Position numbers and translations under genes: made by a program. The notes under the pieces were generated by a model. The model saw only the letters and a list, made by a program, of their open reading frames with translations. It searched no databases and was not told the origin of the DNA. 5,815 bases of DNA from Alphaproteobacteria bacterium (lineage in GTDB: Bacteria; Pseudomonadota; Alphaproteobacteria; Rhodobacterales; Rhodobacteraceae), in contig JAURMY010000404.1 in NCBI GenBank assembly GCA_030830465.1, positions 1 through 5,815 on the forward strand, in the 5' to 3' direction. Each line of letters starts with the position of its first letter. The first letter of the stretch is position 1. Shown here piece after piece: positions 5,815 to 5,815 of the stretch.

Positions 5815-5815
5815 G

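Noticed and set aside
5738..5815. Start of yacG, often found after the RNase E/G gene in related genomes
   Set aside because: No ATG followed by a CPxC-type zinc motif is present before the window ends; it may lie further downstream.

Overview
The window is a dense, single-strand (+) housekeeping cluster from an alphaproteobacterium. GC-rich codons, the protein sequences and above all the gene order (murA, DUF2948, hisD, UPF0262, LMW phosphatase-like, infA, maf, RNase E/G-like) fit the conserved alphaproteobacterial murA-hisD-infA neighbourhood. The short RNase E/G-like gene directly after maf points to the Rhodobacterales (Roseobacter/Rhodobacter group). The species cannot be read from this sequence. 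No mobile element, CRISPR array, rRNA or tRNA was seen.

Layout: (1) 1-845 holds the last two thirds of murA (peptidoglycan precursor synthesis). (2) 838-1308 is a DUF2948 protein of unknown function, overlapping murA by 8 nt. (3) 1311-2624 is a complete hisD (last steps of histidine synthesis). (4) 2624-3103 is a UPF0262 protein of unknown function. (5) 3104-3583 is a low-molecular-weight phosphatase-like protein. These five genes have overlaps or gaps of at most 2 nt, so they look like one transcription and translation unit.

A 97-nt gap (3584-3680) is the only internal non-coding stretch. It carries a plausible sigma-70-type promoter, a 9-bp direct repeat, a small GC-rich hairpin and a good ribosome binding site. 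A second unit follows: infA (3681-3899, translation initiation factor IF-1), an unrecognised 65-residue protein (3900-4097), maf (4098-4679, nucleotide pyrophosphatase of the house-cleaning type) and a 353-residue RNase E/G-family protein (4676-5737) that stops before the zinc-link. The last 78 nt (5738-5815) are visibly AT-richer, contain no gene start I can support, and hold two inverted repeats, the larger of which ends one base before the window edge.

The genes serve different processes (cell wall, amino-acid synthesis, translation initiation, nucleotide quality control, RNA processing), so this is a conserved growth-related neighbourhood, not one pathway. The most distinctive things here are the run of same-frame genes separated by a single stop codon (infA, the 65-residue protein and maf, and also UPF0262 and the phosphatase), the reduced RNase E/G, the unassigned 65-residue protein, and the hairpins at the 3' end. 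I did not find convincing evidence for a wholly new system.
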